This document shows positions 63,086 through 64,000 of a DNA stretch of 64,000 nucleotides, piece by piece. Within the stretch, counting starts at the first letter, position 1. The number at the start of each line of letters is the position of its first letter. A program made the translations under genes and the position numbers. This stretch comes from an uncultured Porphyromonadaceae bacterium (GTDB taxonomy: Bacteria > Bacteroidota > Bacteroidia > Bacteroidales > Muribaculaceae), in the NCBI GenBank assembly GCA_905202215.1, contig CAJKRG010000002.1:71564-135563 (forward strand). The letters are read 5' to 3'. Under the pieces are notes generated by a model. It worked only from the letters and a program-made list of their open reading frames with translations, was not told the DNA's origin and did no database searches.

Positions 63086-63090
63086 TCCTT

Positions 63091-63933
63091 ATGTTGACTT
63101 TCAGCAATCTATCCTATTGTTATCACAGAGACCGCACGGTTCTCGACGATATAAACGCCACTGTCGGCCCGGGCATATGTCTGCTTCTGGGCGAGAACGG
63201 AGCGGGCAAGACCACACTTCTCGGGCTTGCCGGAGGCGCTCTCCTTGCGCGCCACGGAGATGTCGATTTCGACGGCGAATGCGTCGGCGACCGGCTTCCT
63301 TCGGTGATGAGCGACATCTTCTATCTCTCCGACAACTGGCAGAGTCCGTTCAAGGACATATATACCACCGCACGTTTCCACGGCGCCTTTTATCCCAATC
63401 TCGACCTCGACATGCTCGCCGCCAATCTCGAGGCTTTCGGCCTTACGGGGCGCGAAAAACTCAAAAGCCTCTCGCTCGGCATGCGACGCAAGACCTATAT
63501 CGCCTATGCGCTCGCCCTGAGGCCGAAGCTGCTGCTCTTCGACGAGCCGGCCAACGGTCTCGACATCGATTCGAAAAAGGAACTGCGCCGCATGGTGAGC
63601 CGCTGTGTCGCCGACGACCAGACGCTTGTCATATCCACCCATACCATCGCCGACCTCGAGGTGCTTTACGACTCCATAATGCTTCTTCACAGCGGGCGTC
63701 TGCTCCTAAATGTCTCTGTCGCCGATATCTCGGAGCGCCTGAGCTTTGTCACCTCTCCCATGCCCGTCCCCGACGCCCTCTATATGGAGTCGGAGGGCGC
63801 TATGTTCCGCGCTATCGTGCCCGCTGACGGCACCGGCGACTCTGCCATTGATTTTGTTCTGCTTTATTCGGCTGTTGTGAGCGGAAAAGCTCCTGAAATA
63901 ATTGAAATTCTCACCCAAGATGGAAACCGATAA
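63091..63933 (+). CDS. ABC transporter ATP-binding protein
   Basis: A 280-residue ATPase; the start at 63091 gives MLTFSNLSYCYHRDRTVLDD, the usual beginning of an ABC domain. A longer in-frame start at 62983 would add 36 atypical residues. P-loop LGENGAGKTT, signature-like SLSLGMRRKTYIAYAL, Walker B LLLFDEPANGLD and switch His in ISTHTIADLE are present. The signature is the degenerate type seen in export ABC systems. The C-terminal ~70 residues are an extension of unknown function. Its end overlaps the next gene by 14 bases, probably the membrane subunit. Confidence 0.92.
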   Translation: MLTFSNLSYCYHRDRTVLDDINATVGPGICLLLGENGAGKTTLLGLAGGALLARHGDVDFDGECVGDRLPSVMSDIFYLSDNWQSPFKDIYTTARFHGAFYPNLDLDMLAANLEAFGLTGREKLKSLSLGMRRKTYIAYALALRPKLLLFDEPANGLDIDSKKELRRMVSRCVADDQTLVISTHTIADLEVLYDSIMLLHSGRLLLNVSVADISERLSFVTSPMPVPDALYMESEGAMFRAIVPADGTGDSAIDFVLLYSAVVSGKAPEIIEILTQDGNR

Positions 63934-64000
63934 ACTAAGAGGGTATTTCATAATATCTGTTAAACCACAGGCCAAAAAGTCTGAGATGGATTTATATCTG
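63920..64000 (+). CDS. Start of next gene, probably the ABC permease (truncated by window)
   Basis: ATG at 63920, 14 bases inside the end of the ATPase gene, opens a frame of 27 codons that runs off the window (METDKLRGYFIISVKPQAKK...). The length seen is too short to identify a family. Position and overlap suggest the transporter's membrane protein. Confidence 0.65.
   Translation, partial: METDKLRGYFIISVKPQAKKSEMDLYL

Noticed and set aside
62983..63090. N-terminal extension of the ABC ATPase starting at 62983
   Set aside because: The added 36 residues are unlike any ABC domain start and the ATG is about five bases from the predicted transcript start; 63091 gives the family N-terminus.

Overview
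The window looks like a chromosomal stretch of a gut Bacteroidales, most probably of the Muribaculaceae type. The evidence is a SusC/SusD pair, TonB-dependent receptors, a very large SprA (type IX secretion), several Bacteroidales-restricted families (DUF3316, DUF4421, DUF4923, probably DUF3843), and many Bacteroidota-type promoters (-7 element TAnnTTTG). Base composition is balanced, higher than in typical Bacteroides. The family-level assignment is inference. No tRNA, rRNA, CRISPR array, insertion sequence or prophage was seen.

Layout. 1-7.5 kb: a plus-strand operon of the end of a Ca2+ P-type ATPase, a Yip1-like membrane protein, smpB, mutS2, two half-size chromate-family transporters and folC. 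7.6-10.8 kb (minus): a secreted cell-surface protein with a type IX-like C-terminal domain, and a fused MsrA-MsrB. 10.9-16.5 kb (plus): a DUF3843-like protein, a LacX-type aldose epimerase, a membrane-tethered HTH protein, and an outer-membrane beta-barrel receptor behind an array of alternative hairpins. 16.6-22.6 kb (plus): an AlkZ-related protein, a zeta-like kinase with a small overlapping partner, an ABC-F ATPase coupled to a TonB receptor, and a small SPFH-tail-like membrane protein. 22.7-24 kb: hisS (minus). 24.4-34.7 kb (plus): an orphan SusC/SusD pair, DUF4421, OmpA, a CapD/PglF-type dehydratase and DUF4923. 34.7-43.8 kb (minus): parC with DUF3316 and an S41 peptidase, then guaB followed by two SurA/PpiC-like proteins. 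44-47.8 kb (plus): a nucleotidyltransferase/CDP-alcohol phosphotransferase pair and a TPR protein. 47.8-62.9 kb (minus): a Bcr/CflA exporter with a structured leader, sprA, ruvA, and one giant reading frame joining TamB to glycerate kinase. 63-64 kb (plus): an ABC ATPase preceded by an 18-codon hydrophobic ORF and followed by the start of the next gene.

Themes. Much of the window concerns the envelope: outer-membrane receptors, OmpA, TamB, SprA and its probable cargo, periplasmic chaperones and lipid head-group synthesis. Genes are packed tightly. At least eight junctions use the ATGA stop/start overlap, and strong hairpin terminators separate convergent units. The most unusual items are the in-frame TamB-glycerate kinase fusion, whose junction retains a hidden out-of-frame tandem stop overlapping the kinase ATG; the zeta-kinase/small-protein pair; the mutually exclusive hairpins before the receptor at 14.46 kb; the structured leader of the drug exporter; and the hydrophobic micro-ORF before the last ABC transporter.
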